From: Chitinophagales bacterium
GTDB lineage: Bacteria > Bacteroidota > Bacteroidia > Chitinophagales > Chitinophagaceae
DNA length: 64,000 bases
Direction: 5' to 3'
Assembly (NCBI GenBank): GCA_015655015.1
Contig: JAATFV010000090.1
Span: 1-64,000 of the forward strand
The notes under the pieces were generated by a model, which saw only the letters and a list, made by a program, of their open reading frames with translations, was not told the DNA's origin and ran no database searches. This document shows positions 8,574-18,108 of the stretch, piece after piece. Position numbers and translations under genes: made by a program. The first letter of the stretch is position 1. Every line of letters starts with the position of its first letter.

Positions 8574-9722
8574 ATGCAGACATCTCCTGGCGTCCTCAGC
8601 CCTAAAATACCGGATCCGATCTCCGGCCCTCTTCCCCAAAGGCTCTTATCCCTCGACTTTATGCGTGGCTTCATCATGGTATTGCTCGCGCTGGAGAGCG
8701 CAGGCCTGTATCAAAGCCTGAATGCGCATGCCCGGGGCAGCGCATTGGAGGCGCTAACGATCCAGTTCGATCATCATCCCTGGCATGGGCTTCATCTGTG
8801 GGATCTTGTACAGCCGGGATTTATGTTCATGGCGGGCACGGCGCTGGCGCTCTCCCTGGACAAACAGCAGCAGAAAGGAGTACCCTGGTCACAGTCTTTC
8901 AAAAAAGCGTTAAAGCGCAGCGGCTGGCTCTTTTTCTGGGGAGTGCTGGATTATGCAGTAAGGCCGGGCGGATTGTCTTTTGAATTATGGGATGTGCTGA
9001 CACAATTGTCATTCACACTTCTGCTCGCCTTCCTGATCTTCCGATGGTCCGTTACCGCCCAGCTTGCGGTCAGCATCGGGTGTTTGTTATTGACGGAGAT
9101 CCTTTACCGGTCTACCCATGTTCCGGGATTCGAACAGCCTTTTACGGATCAGCATAATTTCGGGAATTATATCGATTGGATCCTGATGCATAAGATCAAC
9201 AGGGGCGGTTGGGTCGCCATTAATTGTCTGCCAACGGCTGCCCATACGATCTGGGGTTGTGTAGTAGGGAAATGGTTGCTGAAACAGCAGCCGGGAGCCA
9301 CCAGGATAAAATATATGGTGACCCTGGCCATTATCTGCCTGGCAGCAGGTTATTTACTGGATCTTACCGGTGTGACGCCGATCATCAAACGGATCGCCAC
9401 CAGCTCCTTTGTCCTTGTCTCCGGAGGGTATGTCATTTTATTCCTTGCCCTCTGTTATTGGTGGATCGATCTGCTGGATCACCGCAGGCACCTCCGATTT
9501 TTCACCATAGTAGGAATGAATTCCATTTTCATTTATCTTTTTTTCGAGATCGTGGGAGACCGCTGGTTCACCGGTTATGTTGGCGCTATTACGAACGGAC
9601 TGATGTTACCCCTGCATTTTTCCTCCTTTGCACAGGAAATCATAACCGCCCTGTGTGTTTTTGGTCTCGAATGGGGGCTATGCTATTTTTTATATAAGAA
9701 GAAAATCTTCTTTAGAGTCTGA
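8574..9722 (+). CDS. HGSNAT-like (DUF1624/DUF5009 type) membrane acyltransferase
   Basis: 382 residues with roughly ten membrane segments. The N-terminal RLLSLDFMRGFIMVLLALE and the loop HHPWHGLHLWDLVQPGFMFMAGTAL are hallmarks of heparan-alpha-glucosaminide N-acetyltransferase-like proteins. Members are thought to move acyl groups from cytoplasmic acetyl-CoA to sugars across the membrane. The gene is 33 bases before a GH29 fucosidase, so a joint role in glycan processing is plausible but unproven. Confidence 0.8.
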   Translation: MQTSPGVLSPKIPDPISGPLPQRLLSLDFMRGFIMVLLALESAGLYQSLNAHARGSALEALTIQFDHHPWHGLHLWDLVQPGFMFMAGTALALSLDKQQQKGVPWSQSFKKALKRSGWLFFWGVLDYAVRPGGLSFELWDVLTQLSFTLLLAFLIFRWSVTAQLAVSIGCLLLTEILYRSTHVPGFEQPFTDQHNFGNYIDWILMHKINRGGWVAINCLPTAAHTIWGCVVGKWLLKQQPGATRIKYMVTLAIICLAAGYLLDLTGVTPIIKRIATSSFVLVSGGYVILFLALCYWWIDLLDHRRHLRFFTIVGMNSIFIYLFFEIVGDRWFTGYVGAITNGLMLPLHFSSFAQEIITALCVFGLEWGLCYFLYKKKIFFRV

Positions 9723-9755
9723 CGTATATTTACAGACCTATAAAATAAGAGCCAT

Positions 9756-11102
9756 ATGATAAGATCTATTTCTCTTTCCTTTTTACTTCTGCTGCTCGCA
9801 GCCGGCACTTTTGCACAAACAGACGCCTATACGCCATCCCCACAAAATCTGCAGGCCCGGGAATGGTTTACCGATGCTAAATTCGGCCTTTTCATTCACT
9901 GGGGGCCGTTCAGCATCCCCGGTGAGGGCGAATGGGTGATGAACAACCGCAATATCACCGTAAAGAACTATACCCGGCTGGAGAAATTCTTCAATCCGAT
10001 AGACTTCGATGCACAGGCCTGGGTAGCCATGGTCAAGGCAGCCGGCATGAAATACATAACGCTCATCACCCGCCACCATGATGGTTTTAGCATGTGGGAT
10101 ACCAAATATTCCGACTTCAATATCATGAACACTCCTTATAAGAAGGACATTGTAAAAATGATGGCCGATGAATGTCATCGGCAGGGTATCAAGCTGTTCC
10201 TGTATTATTCGCTGCTCGACTGGCGACGTGACGATTACTCCTACTGGACGGGCCGGACAGGGCAAGGGACAGGACGGACCGTGCATGGCAAATGGGAGGA
10301 CTATATTCAATTCATGAAAAATCAGCTGACCGAGCTGCTTACCAATTACGGCGAAGTTGGCGGTATCTGGTTCGATGGGTATTGGGACCAGATGAAGGAA
10401 GAAAGCAAGGACCGGAAAGACAATGATGTTCGGGTAGACTGGCATATCCGGGAAATTTATGACCTGATCCACCGGCTGCAGCCGCAATGCCTGATCGGCA
10501 ATAACCACCATATGACACCGCTGCCCGGCGAAGACTTTCAAATGTTCGAGCAGGATGTTCCCGGTGAAAACAGCAGCGGGCTCAGCTTTCAGAAAATATC
10601 GGCCCTGCCGCTGGAAACCTGCGCCACCATTAATGGGGCATGGGGCTTTAACCTGACGGATACTTCCTATAAGTCACCCGCACAGATCGTCGCCCTCCTG
10701 GTAAAATCGGCGGGTAATGGCGGCAATCTCTTGTTGAATATCGGCCCGATGCCGAATGGGGAAGTTCAGCCTGAATTTATAGACAGGCTGCAGTGGATGG
10801 GCAATTGGTTAAAGATCTATGGCCGCAGCATCTATGATACAAAAGCGGGCTGGCTCCGTCCACAAAAATGGGGCAGCCTTACAGCCGCGAATGGAAAACT
10901 GTATGTGCATGTATTGCAGCAGGACGCAGGCTCCATAAGACTGGAGCAATTTCCCTACAAAAAGATCGGCAAAGCCTACCTCTTGAAGACCGGCGCGCCG
11001 ATCAGGGTCTCCTTAAAAGATGGCGTGGTGGAAATACCGGCGCCATCCCCTACGGCTGAAGATCCTGATCAGGTGGTGGTGCTGGAGGTGCTGAACAAGT
11101 AG
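9756..11102 (+). CDS. Alpha-L-fucosidase, glycoside hydrolase family 29
   Basis: 448 residues with a signal peptide (SLSFLLLLLAAGTFAQ). The family motifs are clear: WFTDAKFGLFIHWGPFSIPG near residue 35, YITLITRHHDGFSMWDT, LFLYYSLLDW, and GGIWFDGYWDQ in which D207 is the expected nucleophile. GNGGNLLLNIGPMPNGE and the short C-terminal beta domain complete the fold. It would release alpha-L-fucose from glycans in the periplasm or outside the cell. It follows the HGSNAT-like gene closely on the same strand. Confidence 0.95.
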   Translation: MIRSISLSFLLLLLAAGTFAQTDAYTPSPQNLQAREWFTDAKFGLFIHWGPFSIPGEGEWVMNNRNITVKNYTRLEKFFNPIDFDAQAWVAMVKAAGMKYITLITRHHDGFSMWDTKYSDFNIMNTPYKKDIVKMMADECHRQGIKLFLYYSLLDWRRDDYSYWTGRTGQGTGRTVHGKWEDYIQFMKNQLTELLTNYGEVGGIWFDGYWDQMKEESKDRKDNDVRVDWHIREIYDLIHRLQPQCLIGNNHHMTPLPGEDFQMFEQDVPGENSSGLSFQKISALPLETCATINGAWGFNLTDTSYKSPAQIVALLVKSAGNGGNLLLNIGPMPNGEVQPEFIDRLQWMGNWLKIYGRSIYDTKAGWLRPQKWGSLTAANGKLYVHVLQQDAGSIRLEQFPYKKIGKAYLLKTGAPIRVSLKDGVVEIPAPSPTAEDPDQVVVLEVLNK

Positions 11103-11154
11103 GAACAGGCCATACGTCCTCGGGCAATCGGCAGAAGGACTGGGATGGCGCCCT

Positions 11155-12528
11155 TTATTCGATTGCCCCCAGCAGGGTTGCAATATTCATATAAAAGGGC
11201 CTTACATTATAAGGCACGACGCCCATTCCGATGATTGCAAAATGGTCGTAGCCGTTGTATACTCCAATATGGTTCCATACTCCTTTTTCAAGGGGAGCTG
11301 CCGGATTGTACGTTTTAATCGTGCTGGTGGAAGGGCCGCTCATACCGTATGTATTTGCCGCGCCATCATTCGGCCACCATTTTTCATCGATCACCACTTT
11401 CCCGGATGTGTTTTGCCTGTAATTACCCAGACCCATAAAAACCGGCACGGGGTAAGCGACAGGGAGCAGGATCGGGAACATATTCAACCGGGGATATTCC
11501 CAGCCTGTCAGCAGGCCTTTATCTGTATCCCTCGTAGTAACGGAGAAATAATACACATTTTTGGAATCCAGGTCTACCTGATTTTCATCCTGTCCTGCCT
11601 CGGGGGTGACATCGTGACCGGAATAATCATCCGTCGTCCAGATCCTGCTGCTGCTAACCCGGGCGGAATAAGAAGCAAAGCTTTCACCTGGCTGCCGTTC
11701 AAGGCCCCATTGTTCCAGGCCAAAATCATAAATGCCTTCTGTATTTAAATCCGCACCTGCCAATGCGGCAACACCTGTGACCAGGTCCCTTACAAAGGAG
11801 CTATACTTCGGCAGTAATATGTACGTGAGTGTTGCCCCATTGTGCGGCGTGCTGATGGTAGTGATCGATTTGACCCAGCCGGTCTTGCCGCCATCGAAGA
11901 GTGTCGCATGCGTAGGATCCTGCTGCTCAGCTACATCTCCTTTCTCCAGCAAGGTAAGCAGCTTGCGCACGGTAATCCCTCCCATGCTATGCCCCAGGAG
12001 GTGAATGGGATGGGCCGCATCCCACTGAGGATAAACACCGGGATAATAACGGCTTTTCATCCGGGCATGTCCGAATTTACTGCTATGAAATGCTCCATAA
12101 TCGACGTATCCGCCTTTAATATAGTAATATAAGTCAACCGCCCGGTCCCAGTTACTGCTGAAAGCTCCAACAGATGCCGCATAGGCAGGATAACCGTTAT
12201 TGGTAAGGTATAAGGGGATATTGTCAAATCCACCCCAATAATTGTACCCGCCCATTTCTCCCGGTCCAAAGCCCCCCAATCCATGTACCATGATAACAGG
12301 CGCCCGCGTACTGCCGGTGTTTTGTATAGAGCTTATGGCGACATGCCTGGTCCCGGAAGGTAAAGGGATAGGCTGGTCTAGCAGAGTTACCGGATCTTCC
12401 ACCACTTGCTCTTTTGAGCTGCTTAACAGCGGATCCTTTGCAGATTGTTCATTTATCCCTTTCCTGCAGGAAAGAGCCGGTAATAATAGCATAATCCCTG
12501 CAGCAATTGTTACAGCATATCGTATCAT
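11155..12528 (-). CDS. Lipoprotein triacylglycerol lipase of the bacterial family I.5/I.6 type
   Basis: 457 residues with a lipoprotein signal (LLPALSC, cysteine at about residue 21). The alpha/beta hydrolase core has VIMVHGLGGFGPGEMGGYNYWGG, SSNWDRAVDLYYYIKGG and GHSMGG with S181 as nucleophile. DGAANTYGMSGP and the later YDHFAIIG supply the expected aspartate and histidine regions. The pattern matches thermophilic Bacillus and staphylococcal lipases rather than small esterases. It probably acts at the cell surface on esters. It is convergent with the fucosidase gene. Confidence 0.88.
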   Translation of the reverse strand: MIRYAVTIAAGIMLLLPALSCRKGINEQSAKDPLLSSSKEQVVEDPVTLLDQPIPLPSGTRHVAISSIQNTGSTRAPVIMVHGLGGFGPGEMGGYNYWGGFDNIPLYLTNNGYPAYAASVGAFSSNWDRAVDLYYYIKGGYVDYGAFHSSKFGHARMKSRYYPGVYPQWDAAHPIHLLGHSMGGITVRKLLTLLEKGDVAEQQDPTHATLFDGGKTGWVKSITTISTPHNGATLTYILLPKYSSFVRDLVTGVAALAGADLNTEGIYDFGLEQWGLERQPGESFASYSARVSSSRIWTTDDYSGHDVTPEAGQDENQVDLDSKNVYYFSVTTRDTDKGLLTGWEYPRLNMFPILLPVAYPVPVFMGLGNYRQNTSGKVVIDEKWWPNDGAANTYGMSGPSTSTIKTYNPAAPLEKGVWNHIGVYNGYDHFAIIGMGVVPYNVRPFYMNIATLLGAIE

Positions 12529-12648
12529 ACAAAAATAGATTTTAAAACAGGCTATTCTGAACCAGCGACGGTCGAAATTGGCGGGTATATGCGACAGGGA
12601 GAAATTAAGGTATTCCGGGTTGTAACCGAAAATAGTTCAATTTTATAA

Positions 12649-12711
12649 AACATATTCTATTAATTATTCACATTATGATCATAAGTTTAAACAAAAAATT
12701 AATAATATGTT
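12649..12711. repeat. Imperfect inverted repeat in AT-rich intergenic region
   Basis: AACATATT-CT-ATTAATT at 12649-12665 pairs with AATTAATAATATGTT at 12697-12711, with a 31-base spacer. It lies in the 294-base AT-rich gap between the lipase and the Crp-type regulator. It could be an operator for the regulator or a weak hairpin. Nothing else recognisable is in the gap. Confidence 0.4.
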
Positions 12712-12822
12712 CTATTTTTATACCGCCAGTCCATCTTTAAAATAGCTGGCTAACAACCCTTTGCCTGTCTGCTCCCACAATTGGTCGTCTCTATTTCCGA
12801 TGTACCGAAAAAAAATTATTAT

Positions 12823-13410
12823 ATGGGGCATTTTATAGAAAAAGTTGGTCAGATCATTCCGGAAACGATGCCGGGAAAAGAAGCCGCGCTGAAGCAGGCA
12901 AAATCTTATATGACATCCAGAAAGCTCCATAAAAATGAGCTCGTCTTACACGCCGGCGCTATTTGCAAGAAGATAACATATGTCAGAGAAGGCTGCCTGT
13001 ATATGTACAAGGATACGGGAGAAAAAGAGGAAGTGATCGAATTCTATCTTGAAGACATGTTGACCAGTGACTATGTCAGCTTTATCAGGCAGGAGCCTTC
13101 GGTCAACTATATCAAGGCATTGGAAGATACCGAGGTGGAAGAAATAAGTTATGAAGATCTGCACTTGCTTTATGATACGGAGCCCCCCATTGAACGGGTA
13201 GGCCGACTTATAACAGAGAGCCTCTATTGCGGAATAATTACACGTATGTTATCCTATCAGAATGACAGCCCCGAAGTACGTTACCAGAAACTGATCAGGC
13301 AACGCCCGGCTCTTTTGCAGCGGGTCCCGCAATACCTGATCGCCTCTTTTTTAGGCGTGACGCCTGTAGGTCTGAGTAAGATACGCAAACGGCTGCACGA
13401 TAATGGATAA
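12823..13410 (+). CDS. Crp/Fnr-type transcriptional regulator
   Basis: 195 residues from the ATG at 12823 (an in-frame TTG at 12781 is possible but less likely). The N-terminal half is a cyclic-nucleotide-binding-like jelly roll (LVLHAGAICKKITYVREGCLYMY, EVIEFYLEDM), and the C-terminal half ends in a helix-turn-helix (YLIASFLGVTPVGLSKIRKRL). It resembles the large set of Bacteroidota Crp-family regulators that lack the cAMP-contacting residues, so its ligand is unknown. It stands alone between divergent neighbours. Confidence 0.88.
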   Translation: MGHFIEKVGQIIPETMPGKEAALKQAKSYMTSRKLHKNELVLHAGAICKKITYVREGCLYMYKDTGEKEEVIEFYLEDMLTSDYVSFIRQEPSVNYIKALEDTEVEEISYEDLHLLYDTEPPIERVGRLITESLYCGIITRMLSYQNDSPEVRYQKLIRQRPALLQRVPQYLIASFLGVTPVGLSKIRKRLHDNG

Positions 13411-13530
13411 TGGGTAAAACCCGGGCAGATCTCCCGTTTATTAAACGCGTTTAATGAAAAATAAAAATTGGATACCTAACTTGCTATAAGAAACCTTGTC
13501 TGGCAATAGTCTTCAAAAAATACATATATC

Positions 13531-14013
13531 TTGGAGAAACCAATTACAAAAGATGTGCTGCAAAATGAATTATTTTGCGGGCAGCAGTTTGCTGTCCAGC
13601 TTTTATACACCAGGTACAGTGGGATGTTATATGGCTATATATTACAGTTCATTCCTGACAAATTGAAGGCAGAGGGTCTATTGGTTGATATCTTTTCCAG
13701 GCTGTCTTCCCGGCTACAGGAAGCTTGCGATTCCAGTTTGAGCATTTATTGTTGGTTACAGGTTGAGGCTAGAAAAATAATCCTGGAACATACCCGGGAG
13801 GACCAACGTGCACATTCCGCTCCCACTGAGCGAGCGTCTTTTAATGCCTTTTTCCGGGAAGGTGTATCCCCGGAACATGAAAGGGTGTTCAGTAAATTGT
13901 TCCTGCAAGGCATGGACAAGGAAGATCTGGCTCTGCAGGAAGGTAAAGACCTGGCTTACATCAACCAACTTCTCCGGGAAAGCTTTCTTATGATAAGAGA
14001 GCGGTTGAGATAG
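13531..14013 (+). CDS. Sigma-70-like protein with degenerate regions, function unknown
   Basis: 160 residues, with a TTG as the only start that keeps the full frame. The first third resembles sigma region 2 (FAVQLLYTRYSGMLYGYILQFI, then LLVDIFSRLSSRL). The C-terminal part resembles region 4 (VFSKLFLQGMDKEDLALQEGKD then LAYINQLLRESFLMIRERL) but is poorly conserved. It may be an ECF-like sigma factor that has diverged, or a sigma-like partner protein. No anti-sigma gene is adjacent. Confidence 0.55.
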   Translation: MEKPITKDVLQNELFCGQQFAVQLLYTRYSGMLYGYILQFIPDKLKAEGLLVDIFSRLSSRLQEACDSSLSIYCWLQVEARKIILEHTREDQRAHSAPTERASFNAFFREGVSPEHERVFSKLFLQGMDKEDLALQEGKDLAYINQLLRESFLMIRERLR

Positions 14014-14054
14014 CTATTCATGCCCCCCGGTCTTCAATAACCGCAGGGAGCAGC

Positions 14055-15608
14055 CTAGTCTTGCAGTGACATTACCTTAGCCCTCTCTGTTTTATGGAGA
14101 TAAGCATTGGAATTGTGTTGCAGAGCCCCCTGGGGAAGCCAGTCCCACCAGTAGCCCAGGTCCCTTTTAATAATATTGGTATAAAATAAAGGCAGCTCTT
14201 GTGACTGCCCTTCAAAATATTGTCTGAATGCCTTGTCATTAATAAGGTTATCCCGTACCTGACGGAAAAATCGAAGACGGCCATACCCTTCCGAGGAAAT
14301 GGCCCGCATCAGGTTCATCCACCGGGCGGTAAAATTCGAGGTAGCCTTGAGGCGGCGATAAATCGCCTGCGGGGAAAAGGTATATTCCGTAAGGTCGATC
14401 ACCTTATCGTAAAAATCCACCCATTCATAATTTCTGGGCTTGATATTCATGGCCAGGTGATTGTTGAGGAAATGAAAAGGGAAGGGAAGGACACGGTGTT
14501 CCCGCTGGTATTGCAGATTGAGCGGCGCCGCTTCTCCAAAAGCAGTTAACAGGGAATACCCCGGAAAGGCGCTGGGCGAAAGATCGATAAAACGTTTAGT
14601 CAGCTCAAAAGGCTCGGCGCCTTTATCACTATCCAGTCCCAGCACAAAATTCGTTTGTACATAGGGAACATATTTAAAGATCATATTGACGTGTTCGGCG
14701 ACCTGCCTTACTTTATCTTCTCCCGTGACATGAGCTGTCCTCGACTTATTACCCAGCTCATACCAGGTCTCCACGCCGGGCAACAAAGCGGTAAAACCAT
14801 TCTCATTTAATACTTTCAAATGCTTTTCCGTAAGGATCGAGAGACTGCTTTCCGCTAAGAACCGAAAGCTTTTCAGAGGCGCCGCCGAAGCGATGGCGTC
14901 CATATTCTCTTCAAAACGCACTCCGAAATTCGGATCATGCCAGGCTACAGTGGGTGTTTTGAATTTGGTGCGAAGAAATTGCAGATCCTGTTTCATCTCC
15001 TGAAAATCCAGGGGTTGATAGGGTACGGTCGAATCGATGCAAAAAGGACAGGTATAGGGGCAGCCCATGCTGCCGATCATCGGCACCATCTTAAGAAAAG
15101 GGGCTTTTTTCAAAGTCGCCTCTATAAACTTCCAGCGTTCCGCCACTCCGGGAAGATGGAGGGGCTGTTGCCGGGCAGCGAGGTATTTCCCCACGGGACG
15201 ATGTGCAGCACGATCATCCAATACTTCTGCGATCGTCGATTGATTGGCAAAACCCAGGACATAATCAAAATATAAAACGGCATCATCGGGATAACAGCGG
15301 GCATGTGGCCCACCCAGGACCGTTACGGCCCCCTTGCTACGGAAATAGTTGCTGAGTGCATAAGCCAGCAGGGCGGCCTGTGTAAAGGAACTGATAAAGA
15401 CGAGATCCACCCCCCCGGGCAGCTCTTTGGTAAGGTCTTCCCGGCCAGTATAACAGATCAGTGTCACTTCATGGCCTTGTTGTTCACACCAGGTGGCTAC
15501 CACCTGCGGCATAATGCTGGCCAGATTAGCGTGCATAATTTTACCCCATAGGGTATTGGTCGGTCCTTTACAGACCAGGTCGATCACTCCGATTCTTAAC
15601 TTATTCAT
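14055..15608 (-). CDS. B12-binding-domain radical SAM protein
   Basis: 517 residues from the ATG at 15608; an upstream in-frame ATG at 15662 is less likely because MNKLRIGVIDLV begins the Rossmann fold. Residues about 1-140 look like a cobalamin-binding-type domain. The radical SAM cluster motif is GCPYTCPFC (C-x3-C-x2-C), followed by GVETWYELGNKSR, as in methylthiotransferase- and HpnR-like B12 radical SAM enzymes. A GGPHARCYPDD element is typical of the group. Substrate unknown; no pathway partner is adjacent. Confidence 0.85.
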   Translation of the reverse strand: MNKLRIGVIDLVCKGPTNTLWGKIMHANLASIMPQVVATWCEQQGHEVTLICYTGREDLTKELPGGVDLVFISSFTQAALLAYALSNYFRSKGAVTVLGGPHARCYPDDAVLYFDYVLGFANQSTIAEVLDDRAAHRPVGKYLAARQQPLHLPGVAERWKFIEATLKKAPFLKMVPMIGSMGCPYTCPFCIDSTVPYQPLDFQEMKQDLQFLRTKFKTPTVAWHDPNFGVRFEENMDAIASAAPLKSFRFLAESSLSILTEKHLKVLNENGFTALLPGVETWYELGNKSRTAHVTGEDKVRQVAEHVNMIFKYVPYVQTNFVLGLDSDKGAEPFELTKRFIDLSPSAFPGYSLLTAFGEAAPLNLQYQREHRVLPFPFHFLNNHLAMNIKPRNYEWVDFYDKVIDLTEYTFSPQAIYRRLKATSNFTARWMNLMRAISSEGYGRLRFFRQVRDNLINDKAFRQYFEGQSQELPLFYTNIIKRDLGYWWDWLPQGALQHNSNAYLHKTERAKVMSLQD

Positions 15609-15827
15609 ATAACTACAAAATAACGAACTCATACCCATGAATGACCAGCATAGATCACGCATAGCGGTTTTTAAAAAATGACGCTTCTAAAAAATGTCAC
15701 AAACAGGATTTTGATGTCATGGCAATTCCAATGTGAGAGCAGAGAGAGATTATAGCAGATCATGCTATAGGGAACGCCACAGGATGGTATGTAGGTAAGT
15801 TACACTTATGCTACCGGATTATCAAAT

Positions 15828-16922
15828 TTATTTCAGCGAGATCAATTTGGATTTCAGGTCGTTCTCTATCTTCACCAGCTCGCCTTCCGCCTGCTGGCGT
15901 TTAGCCTTGCCTTCCGCCTGGATCTTCATGGTTTCTTCGATAGTGGAGATCAGGTCGTTGTTCACTTTTTTCAGGGTTTCGATCTCGACGATGCCTCTTT
16001 CCGATTCCTTAGCAATTTCGATCGTTCCTTCTTTCAGTAAAGCCGAATTCTTTTGCAACAGGTCATTGGTAGTCTTCGTGACTTCCTTCTGCAATTCCAG
16101 CGAATTCTTCTGACGCAAAAGGGTAATAGCGATTACCATCTGATTCTTCCATAGAGGAATCGTATTGAGGATGGAGCTTTGTATCTTTTCCACCAATGCC
16201 TGGTCGCCGTTCTGGATCAATCGTATTTGCGGGTTGGTCTGAATGGAGATCATACGGCTCAGGTTCAGGTCGTATATTTTCTTTTCAAACCGATTGAGCA
16301 ATTGGGAGAAATCATTGTATTTCTGTGCGTCCATGCTATCCTTGCTCTCGTCGGCCTTTGCCTTAAGCTCGGGGAGAATAGTAGTCTGCAATTCCTGCAG
16401 CTTCAGCTGACCAGCGGCAATATAACGTTCCAGGGTCTTGCGGTATTCCTGGTTCCTGGTGAACATATTGTCGAGCAGGGTGATGTCGCGGAGCATCTGC
16501 ATGCGGGCATTGTCCAGCTGGTCGCTGATCTTCTCGATCTGCACACTTAGCTTCTCGTAGCCGGCGATGAATCTTTTGACAGAGTTGAAGAAGGAAGAAA
16601 GGATCGGTATCCGGGATAAAAATCCGGATTTTACTTCCAGTCCGTTGACATCGACTTTCCGGATATTGGTCACCAGGTTAGCCAGGATGTCTCCCACATA
16701 TCCGCTGTCTTTATTACGCACTTCACTCAGGACAGTGTCCGCAAAAGTGGATATCTCTCTTTGCGCTCCCACTCCGTAAGTGATGATGGCCTGGGAGTCT
16801 TCCAGGTTGATCTGTTGCCGGATAGTTTCCACCTGCGCCCTTTCTTCGGGAGAAAATTTTGTCAGGTCGAGGTTAGCGCCCGAATTGGGAGTCAGCGGAA
16901 TGGGTGTTTGATTGTCGCTCAT
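15828..16922 (-). CDS. TelA-family toxic anion resistance protein
   Basis: 364 residues, mostly long helices. Family features include QINLEDSQAIITYGVGAQREIS near residue 40, FADTVLSEVRNKDSGYVGD, and a coiled-coil-rich middle with LRDITLLDNMFTRN. TelA proteins are linked to tellurite resistance and stress responses, but the mechanism is unknown. It is the last gene of a four-gene minus-strand operon with XpaC- and solute-binding-like partners, 63 bases after the preceding gene. Confidence 0.88.
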   Translation of the reverse strand: MSDNQTPIPLTPNSGANLDLTKFSPEERAQVETIRQQINLEDSQAIITYGVGAQREISTFADTVLSEVRNKDSGYVGDILANLVTNIRKVDVNGLEVKSGFLSRIPILSSFFNSVKRFIAGYEKLSVQIEKISDQLDNARMQMLRDITLLDNMFTRNQEYRKTLERYIAAGQLKLQELQTTILPELKAKADESKDSMDAQKYNDFSQLLNRFEKKIYDLNLSRMISIQTNPQIRLIQNGDQALVEKIQSSILNTIPLWKNQMVIAITLLRQKNSLELQKEVTKTTNDLLQKNSALLKEGTIEIAKESERGIVEIETLKKVNNDLISTIEETMKIQAEGKAKRQQAEGELVKIENDLKSKLISLK

Positions 16923-16985
16923 AATATATATATTTTAAGGTCCTGCGTGATTATTGGCGGTTATATTGATCCGATGATCGAATAA

Positions 16986-18098
16986 CTAGTGTAACTGGTT
17001 ATCGCTCTGACGCTCCTTAATGCTGCTGCCGGTGCCAAGCTCGCTGATGATCTTTTCCATAATGGAAGCCCGGGGCATGGGAATGGTCTTATTGATGCTC
17101 TGCGCAAGGCCGTCCACTTTGATGATTTTCGCATCATTCTGAACCCCGATCAGTCCGGTTCTGAACCCATGCTCTTCCCAGGCTATTTTCTGGATCTCAT
17201 CGTCTTTCAGGGCATCCAGCAGCGCAAGCGCCCTTTTATTCAGGATCAGCACAGGGTGCTCGCTCCAGACCGTGGGAATGGGATAGAGTATCTTGATCTT
17301 ATCTTTCACTTTAGGCCAGAAGTCCGGGTGCTGGAGGGAGAATTCCACGATCTGATTTTCATAACCGGCAATCATGGGATACTGGCCAACGCCCGTCTGC
17401 AGGAATTGTTCGAATAAGAAGCCGGAGGAGCTTTGCATAAAACCCTGGCGGGCGAATAATTCTTTCAGGGAAGGGATCACCTTCACCAGGCTATCCTCAT
17501 TATTCACTACATCGCCGTTGAGCAGATTGGCCATTAATCCGGCATACATATTTCCTGAGTTGGACTTGGTAGGGTCGGTGGTCGTGACATTTATTTTGCC
17601 GTATAATTCCGGCAGTCCTATATCGGGCCAGGATTTACCACTGAGCTCCCAGCGGATCAGCTTATCCATATCGGTGATATAGTTCGTTCCGTTCTCTGCC
17701 TTTACAAGGCCCTGAGCGATGAGGGCTTTGAGAACAAGGTCCCAGCTATAGATAACGATCGGGGAGTTGAAGACCAGTTCGGATTTTATCAGTTTTGTCC
17801 CCTGTACCTGTCTGAATATTTCCAGGGCCACCTGGCTGGATGGCCAGAGAAAATCGAGATCGTCCTTTACCGGCTCGCTTACCATTTCGATGGAGCCGGC
17901 CCGGGAGTAGTCAATCGTCAGTCCATATTTGTTCTTCAGGATCTTCTTTACTTTTTCATTTTCCAGGAAATTGCTCTTTTCACTGCCGATGATCCCTTTG
18001 ATATGAAGATCGGGTTTCTGATTGCCCTTAAACCAAAAGGCGATGCCGATGACGGCAGCCAGTATAAAAATTCCGATCCCGATAAAGATTCCACGCAT
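16986..18098 (-). CDS. Membrane-anchored extracellular solute-binding-like protein
   Basis: 370 residues with an N-terminal membrane anchor (about 4-23). The periplasmic part has a substrate-binding-protein pattern: LKNKYGLTIDYSRAGSIEMV, DDLDFLWPSSQVALEIF, and TTDPTKSNSGNMYAGLMANLL, as in phosphate/sulfate/tungstate-type binding proteins. No permease or ATPase is nearby. It lies 10 bases downstream of the XpaC gene and before telA, so it probably senses or binds something for the TelA/XpaC system rather than feeding an ABC importer (inference). Confidence 0.75.
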   Translation of the reverse strand: MRGIFIGIGIFILAAVIGIAFWFKGNQKPDLHIKGIIGSEKSNFLENEKVKKILKNKYGLTIDYSRAGSIEMVSEPVKDDLDFLWPSSQVALEIFRQVQGTKLIKSELVFNSPIVIYSWDLVLKALIAQGLVKAENGTNYITDMDKLIRWELSGKSWPDIGLPELYGKINVTTTDPTKSNSGNMYAGLMANLLNGDVVNNEDSLVKVIPSLKELFARQGFMQSSSGFLFEQFLQTGVGQYPMIAGYENQIVEFSLQHPDFWPKVKDKIKILYPIPTVWSEHPVLILNKRALALLDALKDDEIQKIAWEEHGFRTGLIGVQNDAKIIKVDGLAQSINKTIPMPRASIMEKIISELGTGSSIKERQSDNQLH

Positions 18099-18108
18099 AG
18101 TTCTGTCC

